30,855 bases of DNA from Bacillota bacterium (GCA_023409835.1 JAEYQV010000089.1:1-30855), one strand, 5' to 3'; positions 16,967 to 25,000 are shown, numbered from the stretch's first letter. Notes: generated by a model from the sequence alone, not told the origin. Made by a program: numbers and translations.

Positions 16967-17030
16967 CTGGGTTTGCCTAAGCGGAAAGAGTGAAACACAG
17001 CGCTCCCTATTAATCCGCGAGGTGACCCGG
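16967..17030 (+). ncRNA. Structured RNA or 3' UTR hairpin after the prepilin gene
   Basis: Three nested helices line up: GGGT/ACCC, CCT/AGG and GCGGA/TCCGC, closing on an inner GAGTG/CGCTC stem. No T-tract follows, so it is not a standard terminator. It could stabilise the prepilin mRNA or be a small structured element. Folding was judged by eye only. Confidence 0.3.
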
Positions 17031-17062
17031 ACGACTTGAAGCTCATAGGACGCAAAATCCAC

Positions 17063-17155
17063 AAAAATCGGGGGACTGTCGTACTAAGCTATAGTGATGC
17101 AAGAAACCCTCAACGCTTCCTGCATCTTCATAGTTATTGTGCGACAGCCCCCTGA
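17063..17155 (-). terminator. Terminator of the Ig-like protein gene, long hairpin
   Basis: TCGGGGGACTGTCG near 17068 pairs with CGACAGCCCCCTGA ending at 17155, with one mismatch. Inner segments (CTATAGTGATGCAAG with CTTCCTGCATC and CATAG) extend the stem to about 88 nt. On the minus strand ATTTTTG follows. The hairpin begins two bases after the stop codon at 17158. Confidence 0.75.
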
Positions 17156-17157
17156 TT

Positions 17158-18462
17158 TTACCACTCTTCCACTGTTACCTTAACAATCGCTGACTGGTTT
17201 CCGCATTGAATCGTGAGGTTCGCGGTTCCAACCTTCAGCATCGTGTAGCTCCAGCTATTATAATCTTCATCATATTCCACTTTTAAAACCTTTGGATTAT
17301 CGGAGGTTATTGTAACCTTATCTGTTGTATCATAGGGTTTCAACTCAAAGCTTAAATCCAAATAGCCATCAACATAGGCTGTTATTTCATCCTCTTCAAG
17401 AATAATCTCCTGGCAGGGAGCTTCTTTAACCGTAATGCTTACGGTTCCGATCAAAGCACCATTCTTCGATCCCTCTCTGAACGTCACCTTGGCAGTACCG
17501 GTTTTATTCGCATAGAGGTTTAGATCATACTCACTTTCTTCCATCAGTAGCACATTATTAGCTATATTCTCCTCATCATAGCCTTCTATAATACAATAAT
17601 ATTCGGTATTTTCTTTCCTGTATTCCAGCATGGAGGAGGCGCTCAGATAATTTCCCAACAGCAAATCTAATTCAGTTTCGGATAAAACGGTATCCTTTAT
17701 CACTACCTTAAAGCTTCCAAGATTTCTTGTTTTCTTTTGATATGTTTCCTTCACAGTAATCGTATAGGTCCCTGCTTTTTTCGCTGTAAACTGGTATCCG
17801 TAGAAATACCGGTCTCCGATATATGATTTTAGCTCATTTACGTATTCATCCCAGGTAGTAGCATCCTTAGCCGTCGAGGCATCGCATTTGACTTCTTTTA
17901 TCGTAAAGTCCTTACTGCTCGAGGTCAACGAATAGGTTGCATCCGGATTCCGGTATTCGATATGGAACAAAGGCTCTATACACGCATAAAAGTAAAATAA
18001 ATCAAACCTACCGCTGCCAATAGGATATGCTTCTTCGTATTCGCTATTCACAAGAGCAGCATTCTTAACGGTTACCTTACATTGTCCAACTGTAGTTTTC
18101 TTACTTTTATAGGTCTGAGTACAGGTAATTGTAGCACTTCCTGCCTTAAGTCCGGTCAAAAAGCCTCCGTCCTTACTAACAGTAACCACCTTCGTATTAC
18201 TGGAGGAAAAAGAATAAGTAGCTCCCTGAACCTTATTCTTTACGGTAAGCTTCTCTGCGGTACCTAATTCGATGGAGCCTGTGTTCCAGCAGGTTTTACT
18301 GCTCAGCTTTCCAACCGGTATGGTCATAGCTTTGGTAATGGACGGATTTTTTGCGGCAGCCTCTGCCTTCGTGTTTGGTATTAATAAATTACCAGCCAAT
18401 ACAGCACAGCATAGTACCATTAGCAGTAATAATCGTACCGTTCTTAACATTTGATTCTTCAT
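17158..18462 (-). CDS. Secreted Ig-like (Big_2) domain protein
   Basis: A 434-residue exported protein. The signal peptide (residues 1-36) has a Leu-rich core and ends in KAEAAA. Residues ~45-130 form a bacterial Ig-like Big_2 domain, with the characteristic SSNTKVVTVSKDGGFLTGLKAGSATIT pattern. A second clear one spans ~345-433 (ITSDNPKVLKV, VGTANLTI). The middle ~130-340 contains two weaker Ig-like units (KKAGTYTITV, NKTGTAKVTF). No sortase motif, S-layer domain or enzyme domain is seen, so it is probably a soluble or loosely wall-bound surface protein. The start ATG 18462 has GAGGGG 8 nt upstream. It has its own consensus promoter and terminator, so it is a single-gene transcript. Confidence 0.85.
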   Translation of the reverse strand: MKNQMLRTVRLLLLMVLCCAVLAGNLLIPNTKAEAAAKNPSITKAMTIPVGKLSSKTCWNTGSIELGTAEKLTVKNKVQGATYSFSSSNTKVVTVSKDGGFLTGLKAGSATITCTQTYKSKKTTVGQCKVTVKNAALVNSEYEEAYPIGSGRFDLFYFYACIEPLFHIEYRNPDATYSLTSSSKDFTIKEVKCDASTAKDATTWDEYVNELKSYIGDRYFYGYQFTAKKAGTYTITVKETYQKKTRNLGSFKVVIKDTVLSETELDLLLGNYLSASSMLEYRKENTEYYCIIEGYDEENIANNVLLMEESEYDLNLYANKTGTAKVTFREGSKNGALIGTVSITVKEAPCQEIILEEDEITAYVDGYLDLSFELKPYDTTDKVTITSDNPKVLKVEYDEDYNSWSYTMLKVGTANLTIQCGNQSAIVKVTVEEW

Positions 18463-18496
18463 CTTTGGTTCCCCTCTTTTGTAGGTTAATATTTTT

Positions 18497-18515
18497 ATGT
18501 CCGTTTAATGGACAT
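18497..18515. promoter_or_regulatory. Inverted repeat in the leader of the Ig-like protein gene
   Basis: ATGTCC-N7-GGACAT is a perfect 6-bp inverted repeat lying about 10-28 nt downstream of the predicted transcription start. It could be a repressor operator or a small leader hairpin. Confidence 0.4.
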
Positions 18516-18530
18516 TTTGTAATATTTTGG

Positions 18531-18559
18531 ATTATACGATTTAATTTTCCTAATGTCAA
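18531..18559 (-). promoter_or_regulatory. Perfect-consensus sigma-A promoter of the Ig-like protein gene
   Basis: On the minus strand TTGACA (18559-18554), a 17-nt spacer and TATAAT (18536-18531) match consensus at all twelve positions. Transcription should start near 18524, about 62 nt before ATG 18462. Confidence 0.85.
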
Positions 18560-18570
18560 ATAAAATTCGA

Positions 18571-20364
18571 TTATTTCAGCTCCCGTTTCCAAAGGCCTCC
18601 ACCATTCGTTCCTGCCAAGATACTCTTACCACTGAAACAGAAGGAATACACATCCAGCTTATTCAAGCCTGCATTTGCTTCCCTCCAGACAGTACCGTTA
18701 TCCTCGGATAGATAAACACCTCCGCCATAGGTTCCTGCATAGACTGAGGATCCCTTTGCGGTAAGAATGTCAATATTCCTGTTGGAAAGTCCTTCATTCA
18801 CCGGCTGCCAGCTGCTGCCACGATTGGTCGAGAGAAAAACTCCGTCGCCGGGGGTTGCGGCATACAGCATCCCACCACTCACAGCCATTGAAAATATCTG
18901 CTTATTTGTTAAGCCTGTATTGACTTCGGACCAGCTTGCACCATAATCGGTGGTGCGATATACGCCACCGCCAAAGGTTCCCGCGTAGATCTCGCCCTCC
19001 ATTGCAGCCAGAGCTCCGATATAGAGGTTCGTTAATCCAACATTCACCGGTCTCCAGCTGACACCATAATCAGAGGAGCAGAATACACCCCCACCCAGGG
19101 TACCGGCAAAGATACTATTCCCACAGAATACCAGAGAGTAAATATAAGGATTCGTCAGTCCCAAGTTCGCCGGACTCCAGCTCATGCCCTGATCGGTGGA
19201 ATGAAAAATTCCTCCGCCGTTGGTTCCGGCGAAGATATCCTCTCCGCTTATAACCAGCGAAAAGATATAAGGATTCAATAATCCGGAATTCCTTGCTTTC
19301 CAGTTCTCGCCTCCATCTTTAGAGAGAAACACACCCGCTCCGTTGGTCCCGGCAAATATTGAGCTACCGCTTTTGGCAAGGGTTCCCACATGTGTATTGT
19401 TTATTCCGGAATTAGACTCTGCCCAGCTTACTCCCTGATCCGTAGAGAGGAGGATTCCTCCGCCGTTGGTTCCGGCATACAGCTTCATATCCTCAGTAGC
19501 CAGTGAATATATATAAGTATTCGTCCACCCCGAATCCACCCTGGACCAGCTGCCTCTTTTATCATTAACTGCATACAACCCGTCCGCTGTTCCGGCAAAG
19601 AGCTTCGTACCACTGAAGGTCAGAGAATAGACATATTGGTTCTGAAGGCCTGCATTGACCGGTTCCCAGACTTCCCCGTTATTATCAGAAAGATAAACCC
19701 CTCCCCCGTAGGTTCCTGCATAGACGGTTCCATCCTTCACCACGAGGGAATTGACCTGTAGATTGGACAGACCTGAATTCACCGGGCTCCAGCTGTTACC
19801 ACCGTCTCCGGAAAGAAAAACTCCTCCGTCCTCCGTTCCGGCATAGATATTTGCGCTGTCAATGGCAATCGAATTGACCGTTAGAGAAGTTAACCCCGAG
19901 TTAGCTGCATGAAAGCTTGTCCCACTGTCTGTGGATATATAGATACCGCTGGTGGTTCCAACAAGTATGTTTGATCCTTCTGTTGCCAGAGCCAGGATGA
20001 TAGTGTCCTTAAGCTCGGATACGTTCGGATACCAGCTTTCTCCGTTATCAGCGGAGATAAAAAGACCGTTGTTCGTTCCGGCATATACACTCGTATTATA
20101 GATCGCCAGAGAATAGACATTTTGACCGGTTAGTCCCTGATTCGCTACCTTCCAGCTGGTACCGCCATCGGCGGAATAGAATATACCGCCTCCTTCGGAG
20201 CCGGCAAATATATTCATACCCTCAATCGCAAAGCAATGGATAAAACCGCCATAGGGACCGTTGGTTGGTATCCATTCTTCCGATGATGTTCTCTTAGGAA
20301 GGAGCAATAAAATCATTAATATTATAAATGCAGCGGGGAACAGAATTCGATAGAACTTCTTCAT
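18571..20364 (-). CDS. Exported beta-propeller protein made of 14 BNR/sortilin-like repeats
   Basis: A 597-residue protein. An N-terminal hydrophobic segment (residues ~8-23) is a signal peptide or anchor. The rest is 14 consecutive units of about 40 residues with the pattern VYSLAxxGxxxYAGTxGGGVFxSxDxGxSWxxVNxGL. The D-x-G-x-S/T-W portion is the Asp-box of BNR repeats. Fourteen blades fit two seven-bladed propellers. No catalytic module is present, so a binding or scaffold role on glycans or proteins at the cell surface is likely (inference); related folds occur in xyloglucanases and sortilin. GGAGAG lies just upstream of ATG 20364. It is followed by the Ig-like gene and preceded by the xylanase gene with a terminator between, so its own promoter must lie in a short gap where I see no clear one. 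Confidence 0.85.
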   Translation of the reverse strand: MKKFYRILFPAAFIILMILLLLPKRTSSEEWIPTNGPYGGFIHCFAIEGMNIFAGSEGGGIFYSADGGTSWKVANQGLTGQNVYSLAIYNTSVYAGTNNGLFISADNGESWYPNVSELKDTIILALATEGSNILVGTTSGIYISTDSGTSFHAANSGLTSLTVNSIAIDSANIYAGTEDGGVFLSGDGGNSWSPVNSGLSNLQVNSLVVKDGTVYAGTYGGGVYLSDNNGEVWEPVNAGLQNQYVYSLTFSGTKLFAGTADGLYAVNDKRGSWSRVDSGWTNTYIYSLATEDMKLYAGTNGGGILLSTDQGVSWAESNSGINNTHVGTLAKSGSSIFAGTNGAGVFLSKDGGENWKARNSGLLNPYIFSLVISGEDIFAGTNGGGIFHSTDQGMSWSPANLGLTNPYIYSLVFCGNSIFAGTLGGGVFCSSDYGVSWRPVNVGLTNLYIGALAAMEGEIYAGTFGGGVYRTTDYGASWSEVNTGLTNKQIFSMAVSGGMLYAATPGDGVFLSTNRGSSWQPVNEGLSNRNIDILTAKGSSVYAGTYGGGVYLSEDNGTVWREANAGLNKLDVYSFCFSGKSILAGTNGGGLWKRELK

Positions 20365-20422
20365 GGTTCTCTCCTTGGATAGACGTAGCTATGATCTAAG
20401 TAGGATACAGCTCCTATGGGAT

Positions 20423-20452
20423 AAAAGCCGCCCGCTTTCGCAGGCGGCTTTT
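20423..20452 (-). terminator. Terminator of the xylanase/deacetylase gene
   Basis: Perfect 10-bp stem AAAAGCCGCC / GGCGGCTTTT with a 10-nt loop. It lies about 100 nt past the stop of the gene ending at 20549. The U-tract is part of the stem, as is common in Firmicutes. Confidence 0.85.
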
Positions 20453-20528
20453 ATTCATGACAAGTGAAAGGATCTTAACGTTTCCTCTTGTTATTCATGA
20501 TAGTTAAAAGATTGATCGCTTCCTCCTG
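20451..20528. repeat. Imperfect tandem duplication in the 3' UTR of the xylanase gene
   Basis: Two units of 40 and 38 nt (20451-20490, 20491-20528) both begin TTATTCATGA and end in TTCCTC(T/C)TG, with diverged centres. Part of unit 1 (20454-20469) is the exact reverse complement of 24955-24970, next to the dispersed repeat at 24968. Confidence 0.5.
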
Positions 20529-20548
20529 TTGGAAGAAGGTATTCCGTA

Positions 20549-22630
20549 TTAATATTGAGCAAAGCCTAAGCCACGGTTCTTAAGGTTTTGAATGATCGTA
20601 GGTACAGCTGCGTTCGTAGTACTGTATGCGTCATGCATTAGTGGATTACCGCCGGCCTGCAGATTGTTGCAGGCATTAATGATCGACTGTGTATTGGCTC
20701 CATTCCAGTCCTGTGTATCTACCGAGGGCTGAACAGGAGTTAATCCCAGAGCGGAGCATGCCGATTGAATCGTGGAGTTGTTCTCCAAGTAGGGCAGACG
20801 AACTACCGTGGGCTTGGTCTTTCCGGCGTTCTGTATGGCCTGGCTGCATTGCTGAAGGTCATTGTAAACCTGCTGATAACTCCAGCTGGTCATATGGGAG
20901 TGTGTCCAGCTATGATTTTGTAGGCTGAAGCCGGAGTTCAGATAAGCATTCCAACCTGTCTGATTGCTGCTGATCCGATTGCCCCATATGAAGAAGGTAG
21001 CCTGATTAACACCATTGTTTTTCAAAGTATTGATTAGCGTTTGTGAATTGCTGTTATTGGGGCCGTCATCAAAGGTAAGGTAAACATTACCGTTATTACC
21101 GGGAACCGGTGTCGGAGTCGGTGTCGGAGTGCCACTGGTGCCGCTGATTTCCAGATAATCCACATAGGCATCCCAGTTCCCGTTATCACTCGTCACTATA
21201 AGCTGAACCGGATAAGAGCCGGTCGGCGGAGTACAGGTGAAGGATTTCACCGTTGGTGTAGTACCGGTGAAGGTGACACTACCCATCTGATTACCATTCA
21301 TCCTGACTACTACCGTTGCTGCATTATTGTTATTCGAACAACCCCTGATACTGACGGTTCTCTGGGTATTGTTAAAGCTGATGTTGCCGGTCTGGCAATA
21401 ATCGTTATTACCGTATAAGGCAACTCCGGAGAACGGTGAACTGATTTTTCCTGCGTAGCTTCCACCCAGGGCCATATCCTCGCACTCATATCTGCCGGAC
21501 GAGCCGCCAGGTACAGGAGTAGGTGCCGGGGTTGGAGTCGGGGTGCTACCGGTTCCGCTGATCTCCAGATAGTCCACATAAGCATCCCAGCTTCCGTTAT
21601 CACTCGTCACAACAAGCTGAACCGGATAAGAGCCGGTCGGCGGAGTGCAGGTGAAGGATTGAACTGTTGGCGTGGTACCGGTGAAGGTGACACTGCCCAT
21701 CTGGTTACCATTCATCTTGACAACTACCGTAGCTGCACTATTGTTATTCGAACAGCCCCTGACACTGACGGTTCTCTGTGTATTGTTAAAGCTGATATTG
21801 CCGGTCTGGCAATAATCGTTATTACCGTATAGGGCAACTCCGGAGAACGGTGAACTGATTTTTCCTGCGTAGCTTCCACCCAGAGTCATATCCTCGCACT
21901 CATATCTGCCGGACGAGCCGCCAGGTACAGGAGTAGGTGTCGGGGCATTGGGAGTTGGTGTTGGATTAGAGCCTTCACTTACGGTGATACTGGCACTGCC
22001 GCTGCTCTGATATCCTTCCGTCTCCATGATCTGGTAGTCCCAGGTGGAGCCCAGATTCATCCCTTTATTCCTCCAGGCATTGATGTGGTTAGCAAAGGTT
22101 ATGGTTCCGTTTGATCTCTTTGACGTCCGAACACTCCAGAATTGATCAAAGGTTGCCGTACCGATTATGGACGGCTGATTGACCCTCTGGGTCCGATAGA
22201 TATTGTATGTACCTCCGTCTGAGGTCATAGTTCCTAAGGATGTCCCTCCCGGAGGTGTCCAGGAGCCGTAGTTTTCAACGACATAATACTCAATCAACGA
22301 GTTTTTCGTCCATCCATAGAGAGCTAGGTATCCGTTGTTACCGCCGTTAAAGCTGCCTGAGAAGCTGACATTCCTGGCTGATCCGGTGCTCCAACCTTTA
22401 CCGCAGGTAAAGTTAGAACAGTTACTCCAGTTAACACTGTAGCTGCCTCCTCCGTTCAGAGTCATGACGACGGATCCGCCGCCTTGATTCCAGAAGGAAT
22501 AGTAATAGCCGCCGTCATAGCCGGTTTGATCTGTGGTCACCGTTGTTGCTGCCTTTGCTTCTACTACAGGCACTGTTAAGGCAAGACTGATCAGAACTGC
22601 TAAAAACAATCGAAATCTTTTTTGTTTCAT
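20549..22630 (-). CDS. Secreted modular xylanase / acetylxylan esterase: GH11-CBM36-CBM36-CE4
   Basis: A 693-residue exported enzyme that attacks acetylated xylan. It has a signal peptide (1-28, ending VEAKA). The GH11 endo-xylanase (about 30-218) has nucleophile Glu119 in EYYVVENYG and acid/base Glu205 in ETEGYQSSG. Two CBM36-like xylan-binding modules follow (about 243-362 and 381-498; YECEDMxLGG, AYVDYLEISG), separated by Pro/Thr linkers. The C-terminal CE4 (NodB) deacetylase (about 513-693) has TFDDGP, the metal-binding NHSWTHSHM, RLPY, DTQDWNG and LMHD. There is no dockerin, so it acts as a free enzyme. ATG 22630 has a perfect AGGAGG 7 nt upstream. It is monocistronic, with a long AT-rich leader. 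Confidence 0.95.
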   Translation of the reverse strand: MKQKRFRLFLAVLISLALTVPVVEAKAATTVTTDQTGYDGGYYYSFWNQGGGSVVMTLNGGGSYSVNWSNCSNFTCGKGWSTGSARNVSFSGSFNGGNNGYLALYGWTKNSLIEYYVVENYGSWTPPGGTSLGTMTSDGGTYNIYRTQRVNQPSIIGTATFDQFWSVRTSKRSNGTITFANHINAWRNKGMNLGSTWDYQIMETEGYQSSGSASITVSEGSNPTPTPNAPTPTPVPGGSSGRYECEDMTLGGSYAGKISSPFSGVALYGNNDYCQTGNISFNNTQRTVSVRGCSNNNSAATVVVKMNGNQMGSVTFTGTTPTVQSFTCTPPTGSYPVQLVVTSDNGSWDAYVDYLEISGTGSTPTPTPAPTPVPGGSSGRYECEDMALGGSYAGKISSPFSGVALYGNNDYCQTGNISFNNTQRTVSIRGCSNNNNAATVVVRMNGNQMGSVTFTGTTPTVKSFTCTPPTGSYPVQLIVTSDNGNWDAYVDYLEISGTSGTPTPTPTPVPGNNGNVYLTFDDGPNNSNSQTLINTLKNNGVNQATFFIWGNRISSNQTGWNAYLNSGFSLQNHSWTHSHMTSWSYQQVYNDLQQCSQAIQNAGKTKPTVVRLPYLENNSTIQSACSALGLTPVQPSVDTQDWNGANTQSIINACNNLQAGGNPLMHDAYSTTNAAVPTIIQNLKNRGLGFAQY
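21141..21530 (-). repeat. Tandem CBM36-coding repeat, copy 2
   Basis: Encodes the second carbohydrate-binding module. It lines up with 21555-21944 at a constant 414-nt offset, with very few differences, including in the linker. This points to a recent in-frame duplication or gene conversion. Confidence 0.85.
21555..21944 (-). repeat. Tandem CBM36-coding repeat, copy 1
   Basis: Encodes the first carbohydrate-binding module; partner of 21141-21530. Confidence 0.85.
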
Positions 22631-22998
22631 TTGTAAACCTCCTTTCATATACAAATTGCGTACAACTGCTACTTAACAACTCAGAGCTGTTATGCCACTA
22701 TGCTTTGGCAAATGCCGGTTACAGCCACCCCTCAGAGCTCCGGCTTGTCGCAAGTATAATGATAGGTAAATATTTACAGACTCATATTAACATTAATTGT
22801 AAATTTGTGCAAGATTTTTCTTTGAGTATTTTATAAATATCTTTTTTTATAAAATATTAATAAACGACATGTATTTTATTATGTTATTTTTGTAATATTT
22901 AACAACTTGCTTGTTTTTTTGCAATAATATAATCTATATACATTAATAAAAGCGAATCCTTGCATACCTACTCCTTAAAACAATCATATATAAAAAAT
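22631..22998 (-). promoter_or_regulatory. Long leader/control region of the xylanase gene
   Basis: No gene is seen in this stretch. 22770-22998 is very AT-rich and probably holds the promoter; a TATACT near 22762 is a candidate -10 but lacks a good -35. The proximal part (22680-22745) is GC-richer and structured: GCTGT (22686-22690) can pair with ACAGC (22721-22725) in the transcript, enclosing a TGCC/GGCA stem, and CTCAGAGCT occurs twice (22680-22688, 22731-22739). It does not match a riboswitch I know. It could be a regulator-binding region or a leader that controls expression on xylan. Confidence 0.4.
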
Positions 22999-23150
22999 AC
23001 AGGAGGCACCCGATAGCTCCCATTATGCATAGACTGCAGGACAGCTTCGATTATCTCAGCTAGATACGGGAGTATCAGGTCCGTATCCGGTTCAGATTAT
23101 CCTTCCTCTGTTCTGCTATTCATGCTATGGAACCTACAAGGTGCCCCTGT
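22993..23150 (-). terminator. Long imperfect hairpin and probable terminator after the isopropylmalate/citramalate synthase gene
   Basis: Arms of about 70 nt (from 22999 and up to 23150) pair imperfectly along their length. Matching blocks are ACAGG-GGCACC, a TCCCAT/TTCCAT block, GCAG-ACAG, TTATCT/ATAATC and GATACGG near the apex. On the minus strand the hairpin ends in TGTATTTTTTATAT, so it would stop transcription about 50-200 nt past the stop at 23200. The size is far beyond a normal terminator. Confidence 0.6.
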
Positions 23151-23199
23151 GTTGCTTTCAGCTCTCTGCTGTAGCTCTATCTCACTATTTCTTAATCGG

Positions 23200-24753
23200 T
23201 TAAATGCCTGCCTCCGGCTCATCATGGAACAGCTTCAATTCTCTAAAATCCAGGAGATTCAGCATTCTGACGGTTGCTTTAATGGCAGAAGCAGTCTGAT
23301 CAGAGTCAAGCCCTCTTGTTTTAAATTCCCCGTTATAATTCCAGGTTACTACGGTTTCTACCAGAGCATTCGTCCTTCCACCCGGCGGTATCGTAACGAT
23401 ATAATCCACTAGAGTGGGAAGTGTTCTGCCAAGTTTATCATATATCTTTCCGAGTGCTTTCATGAACGCATCATATTGACCGTCTCCTGTGGCTGTTTCT
23501 TCAAAAATATCTCCTTCAACCTCCAGACTTAAGGTTGCAACCGGACTCAGATTATGGGCGTGGCAAATATAATAATTTCTAACCTTAATCTTTTCCTCCA
23601 TGTACTTGCTGCCAAGTACATCAAATACGATATAGGGCAGGTCTTCTGCTGTAATATTTTCCTTCTTATCCCCCAGCTCTACAATTCTCTCCGTCACCTT
23701 GGCTAAGGCTTCCTTATCCAGATTAATACCGGTATCCTCAAGATTCTTAAGAATACTGGCTTTACCGGAGGTCTTTCCCAGAGCGTATTTACGCAGTCTC
23801 CCAAACCTTTCCGGCATCAGGTTATTGAAGTATAGATTACCTTTATTATCACCGTCGGCATGTACACCGCAGGTCTGTGTGAAGACACTATCACCGATAA
23901 CAGGCTTGTTAGCAGGGATTCTAATCCCGGAAATCGCTTCAACAATCCTGCTTACTCTTGTTAAGGCCCCTTCGTTTACATCGATCCGAACCTCTCCCAT
24001 ATGATCCTTCAGTACTGCAACCAGACTGGATAAGGTGGTGTTACCTGCTCGCTCGCCTAATCCGTTTACCGTAGTGTGTATCCCCGTAACCCCGGCCTTT
24101 ACTGCCATTAATGAATTGGCAACACCCAGATCGTAGTCATTATGGGCATGGAAATCAAAATGTAATCCCGGATATTTGTTTACAAGCATACCGCAGAATT
24201 GATAGGTTAGTTCAGGGTCCAGAATTCCCAAGGTATCCGGCAGCATGAAGCGCTTCACCTTCTCCTCCTTGAGGGCATCCATCAGCTGATAGACATATTC
24301 GGGTGAGCTTTTCATACCGTTCGACCAGTCTTCCAGATACAGATTAACCGATAAGCCTTTTTCGGCTGCATATTTTATTACCGCTTTAATATCACTGATA
24401 TGTTCGTCCGGACTTTTTCTAAGCTGTTGTGTAACATGCATCAGTGAGCCCTTGCAAAGGAGATTGATTACCTTAATACCAACTTCCGTAATCCAGTCAA
24501 CTGATTTTGTACCGTCAACAAAACCAAGCACCTCAACCCTGTCCAGATACCCCTTGGCACTGCACCATTCCGCTATTATTCTGGCCGCTTCCATCTCACC
24601 CTTAGAAATCCGTGCCGATGCAACCTCAATCCTGTTCACCCCGACTTCTTCAAGCAGGGTCCTGGCAATACTCAGCTTTTCATTCTCTGTAAAAGCTACC
24701 CCGGGAGTTTGTTCCCCATCCCTTAAGGTTGTGTCCATTATTTCAAGCCTCAT
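23200..24753 (-). CDS. Alpha-isopropylmalate / (R)-citramalate synthase family enzyme
   Basis: Condenses acetyl-CoA with a 2-keto acid, in leucine or (via citramalate) isoleucine synthesis. In 517 residues: the N-terminal DTTLRDGEQTPGVAF metal- and substrate-binding motif, LCKGSLMHV, the FDFHAHNDYDLGVAN signature with the metal-binding HxH, GLGERAGNTTL, then GVHADGDNKGN and LGKTSGKA. The last ~130 residues are the LeuA-type allosteric domain (GDGQYDAFMKALGK, LVDYIVTIPPGGRTNA). The close resemblance is to a Bacteroides/Clostridia subgroup; I cannot settle between isopropylmalate and citramalate synthase, so no symbol. AAGGAG lies 8 nt before ATG 24753. No other leu or ilv gene is nearby, so it is transcribed alone, perhaps as a citramalate bypass gene. 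Confidence 0.88.
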   Translation of the reverse strand: MRLEIMDTTLRDGEQTPGVAFTENEKLSIARTLLEEVGVNRIEVASARISKGEMEAARIIAEWCSAKGYLDRVEVLGFVDGTKSVDWITEVGIKVINLLCKGSLMHVTQQLRKSPDEHISDIKAVIKYAAEKGLSVNLYLEDWSNGMKSSPEYVYQLMDALKEEKVKRFMLPDTLGILDPELTYQFCGMLVNKYPGLHFDFHAHNDYDLGVANSLMAVKAGVTGIHTTVNGLGERAGNTTLSSLVAVLKDHMGEVRIDVNEGALTRVSRIVEAISGIRIPANKPVIGDSVFTQTCGVHADGDNKGNLYFNNLMPERFGRLRKYALGKTSGKASILKNLEDTGINLDKEALAKVTERIVELGDKKENITAEDLPYIVFDVLGSKYMEEKIKVRNYYICHAHNLSPVATLSLEVEGDIFEETATGDGQYDAFMKALGKIYDKLGRTLPTLVDYIVTIPPGGRTNALVETVVTWNYNGEFKTRGLDSDQTASAIKATVRMLNLLDFRELKLFHDEPEAGI

Positions 24754-25000
24754 CGTTATCTCCTTCCTTTCCTCTCGAACTGAATGATATTATCACTGTC
24801 ATGAAGGTTATTCATAATTATGTATCCTTCCCATGCAGTTACCTATCGCTCTGCCTTACGTATTTTCAATGTATCCAGTTACAAATTTATATTTATTCTA
24901 TAACTATAGTTATAATTATACAACATATTTTTTAATAAGTGTAACGATAAATCGTTTCACTTGTCATGAACCGGATTGTCTGCCTGTGGCAGCCAACCGC
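24754..25000. promoter_or_regulatory. Upstream region of the isopropylmalate/citramalate synthase gene
   Basis: The whole gap runs 24754-25112 and has no gene. A perfect 16-bp palindrome, TATAACTATAGTTATA (24899-24914), may be an operator, and a TATAAT on the minus strand (near 24915-24920) may be the -10 with a poor -35. No T-box or leader peptide rich in Leu/Ile codons was recognised. The distal part contains the dispersed repeat and the flavodoxin terminator listed separately. Confidence 0.35.
24968..24994. repeat. Short dispersed repeat, copy 2
   Basis: Differs from 2805-2831 at two of 27 positions. The two are in the same orientation and in the same position relative to a terminator stem. 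Confidence 0.6.

Noticed and set aside
16961..17070. Cyclic-di-GMP riboswitch suggested by GACGCAAAA near 17049
   Set aside because: The upstream GGCAAACC segment and the characteristic three-helix order are missing.
18571..20364. Regular ~120-nt DNA repeats that could suggest a CRISPR or satellite array
   Set aside because: The periodicity is codon-based and comes from the 14 propeller blades; repeats are diverged and have no spacers.
20400..20417. TAGGA-N6-TCCTA inverted repeat before the propeller gene
   Set aside because: Only five base pairs in a short gap; too little to call an operator.
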